Shown: positions 62,717 through 64,000 of the stretch, in pieces
Numbering within the stretch: position 1 is the first letter of the stretch
How the letters are laid out: every line of letters begins with the position of its first letter
Position numbers and translations under genes: made by a program
Assembly (NCBI RefSeq): GCF_014873145.1
Contig: NZ_JADBEK010000001.1
Span: 496,001 to 560,000 of the forward strand
Length of the DNA: 64,000 nucleotides
DNA from: Nonomuraea angiospora
GTDB lineage: Bacteria > Actinomycetota > Actinomycetes > Streptosporangiales > Streptosporangiaceae
Reading direction: 5' to 3'
Notes under the pieces: generated by a model
Told to the model about the DNA's origin: nothing
Databases searched by the model: none
Seen by the model: the letters and a program-made list of their open reading frames with translations, nothing else

Positions 62717-63580
62717 CTAACCCTGTCCCTTGCGCACCAGATAGCCTATGCCCCACGGCCGGATGACGAGTTCCATGGCGGCGTACCTGTCGAGGGGATC
62801 CACCACGGACGACGCGATCAACTGGGCCAGGGCGGGTTCCAGTTCGACGGCTTCCAGCGTCGGTACGGCGGTTATGGTAAAGCCGGTGCCGCGCAGCAGT
62901 TCGGCGGCGTCCCGGATCGAGTAATGGTCGGCGATGGGATTGACGTAGCGATCCATGTATCGGGCCTTCCGCTCGTCGTCCCGGGTCCAGGCCGGGTCGT
63001 CGCCGGCCCAGTCCAGGAGATCCCGTTCTTCCGCGGCGTACAGGCTCGAGTAGGCGGGGCGTACGGTCTCCAGTATGGCGAGCAGGTCCTCCACGGGACG
63101 GTTCTCGGCGCCGAATATGGCAAGGAGTTCGCGGATCTGGGCGATCTCGACGCGACCGTGCCGCGAATAGAGCCAGATGTATCCGGCCATATCCTGGCTC
63201 GTCGCCGCATAGATGTTTCTGAGGGCTGCCGCGGGATCGTTCATGTGGTGCAGGACGCCCTGGCAGAAGATGAAATCGAAGACGTCGCCCCCGCCGGGCA
63301 CCTCGGTCTCGAGATCGAGCACTTCGAAAGTGACGTTCGGCAGGCCACCGTGCCTCTGCCGGGCCAGCTCGATGGAGGCGGTCGAGCGGTCGACGGCGAG
63401 CACCGACGCCTCGGGGAAGTGCATCGCCAGTTGGCAGGTCATGGCGCCGGTGCCGCAGCCGGCGTCGAGGATGCGGTGCGGTGAAAGCGACTCGAAGAAG
63501 TGCCGGAGTTCCTTCTCGTAGAGGCCACCGTGATTGCCGTGCATCGGATAGGGATTGTCAATGTAGAAAGAATTGGTCAT
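62717..63580 (-). CDS. class I SAM-dependent methyltransferase
   Basis: The 287-residue protein has SAM motif I RILDAGCGTGAMTCQLA (residue ~35), acidic VLAVDRSTASIELAR and motif FDFIFCQGVLHHMNDP, then a helical C-terminal region of about 150 residues with an aromatic-rich substrate pocket. ATG 63580 has GGAGCGGGAA directly upstream. It lies between an MFS exporter gene (19-base gap) and the DUF402 gene. This grouping is common in natural-product loci, and it may act with the glutamate-mutase region on the same strand (inference). Confidence 0.87.
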   Translation of the reverse strand: MTNSFYIDNPYPMHGNHGGLYEKELRHFFESLSPHRILDAGCGTGAMTCQLAMHFPEASVLAVDRSTASIELARQRHGGLPNVTFEVLDLETEVPGGGDVFDFIFCQGVLHHMNDPAAALRNIYAATSQDMAGYIWLYSRHGRVEIAQIRELLAIFGAENRPVEDLLAILETVRPAYSSLYAAEERDLLDWAGDDPAWTRDDERKARYMDRYVNPIADHYSIRDAAELLRGTGFTITAVPTLEAVELEPALAQLIASSVVDPLDRYAAMELVIRPWGIGYLVRKGQG

Positions 63581-63599
63581 TTCCCGCTCCCTTGGTTCA

Positions 63600-64000
63600 T
63601 CACGTCTGGGCGCGCGACTTGCGGACCCATCGGAAGATCTGAAGGCCGGCAAAGAGGAAGAGCACGAGTTGTGAGCTGAGGGCCAAGGCGAAGGCCGCAT
63701 TGACCGGGAGACCGTTCCGCTGGCCGAGGTCCAGCAGCCACCCGATGGAAAGGATCGTGAGTAGGGCGGCGACATAACCGCCGAGGTTCGCCATGGCGGC
63801 CGCGGTCGCCACCCGTGTGGCGTCGTTGGAGGTGCGGGCGACGTCCACGCCGAGCATGGTCGCGGGGCCGCACAGACCGAGCACCAGGACCAGGGCCACG
63901 ACCGCGGCGCTGGGAGCTCGGCCGGGCCAGAGCAGAAGCACCACCCACATGAGGCACACCAGCGTGATCACGAGTCCGCTCAATCGGATCCGCAGCTCGG
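63600..64000 (-). CDS. MFS transporter, C-terminal part, cut by window end
   Basis: About 133 residues form four transmembrane helices (LVITLVCLMWVVLLLWPG, AVVALVLVLGLCGPATMLGV, AAMANLGGYVAALLTILSIG, AAFALALSSQLVLFLFAGLQ) and a basic cytoplasmic tail. The pattern is the end of a 12-helix major facilitator. The start lies beyond the window. It is the first visible gene of the operon with the methyltransferase and DUF402 gene, and a metabolite/drug exporter role is likely. Confidence 0.8.
   Translation of the reverse strand, partial: ELRIRLSGLVITLVCLMWVVLLLWPGRAPSAAVVALVLVLGLCGPATMLGVDVARTSNDATRVATAAAMANLGGYVAALLTILSIGWLLDLGQRNGLPVNAAFALALSSQLVLFLFAGLQIFRWVRKSRAQT

Noticed and set aside
1..64000. 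tRNA or rRNA genes
   Set aside because: Scanning by eye for T-loop-like GGTTCGA sequences with matching acceptor stems and for rRNA-like blocks found none; a weak or unusual tRNA could be missed.

Overview
The window is high-GC actinomycete DNA. The tandem FtsX-type ABC exporter, the secreted esterase with Fn3 and CBM2 domains, the many LysR/TetR/IclR/GntR/MerR regulators and the IS families (IS110, ISL3, IS1380, IS3, Tn3 and an integrase-core IS) suggest a Streptosporangiales-like genome (Nonomuraea/Streptosporangium/Microbispora type). That placement is inference. The window looks like an accessory or chromosome-arm region: intact metabolic operons alternate with IS copies and about twenty broken genes, many of them missing an internal block and frameshifted at the join.

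Layout. 0-4.7 kb: the edge of an alpha/beta hydrolase, a GMC oxidoreductase remnant abutting a Tn3 transposase remnant, a MerR regulator with a CPBP membrane protease, and a broken zinc alcohol dehydrogenase. 4.9-11.9 kb: a four-gene MacB-like operon (two ATPases, two very large FtsX permeases). 11.8-13.3 kb: a carboxylesterase cut just before its nucleophile, divergent from a TetR gene across a clear double operator. 13.5-19.1 kb: a serine hydrolase, a defective IS, a LysR/cysteine-dioxygenase-like pair, a PPOX-type protein, and VOC and DHFR-like remnants. 19.2-21.6 kb: an intact IS110 and integrase-IS copy A. 21.7-24.7 kb: a hydrolase, GbsR-like regulator and methyltransferase operon, then gene debris.

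24.7-32.3 kb is a catabolic block. A PLP enzyme, an M24-fold protein and RidA form an operon divergent from an IclR regulator. Facing it is an E1-alpha, E1-beta and SDR operon. Its upstream ABC ATPase has lost its front half to an IS fragment, and a 15-bp tandem repeat sits at that gene's 3' end. 32.5-35.3 kb holds secreted proteins, including the esterase-Fn3-Fn3-CBM2 enzyme, with LacI-type operator candidates and terminators. 36-37 kb is IS copy C. 37-48.3 kb is a polyol/sugar-type uptake and oxidation locus: hydrolase, PfpI protein and GntR regulator on one strand; binding protein, two permeases, two ATPases, aldehyde dehydrogenase and iron alcohol dehydrogenase on the other. The second ATPase has Asn in place of the switch histidine.

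48.3-55.8 kb is mobile-element territory: ISL3 fragments, a ferredoxin-reductase remnant, a sigma-like protein, a 2.2-kb segment with inverted terminal repeats carrying a flavin monooxygenase, and a second intact IS110. 56-59.8 kb holds a glutamate-mutase-like pair (cobalamin-binding small subunit and large subunit) downstream of a broken PGM1-type ATP-grasp ligase and a broken 2OG-Fe(II) oxygenase. This looks like a decayed or decaying amino-acid/peptide natural-product locus. 59.8-62 kb is transposase debris. 62-64 kb is an operon of an MFS transporter (cut by the window end), a methyltransferase and a DUF402 protein.
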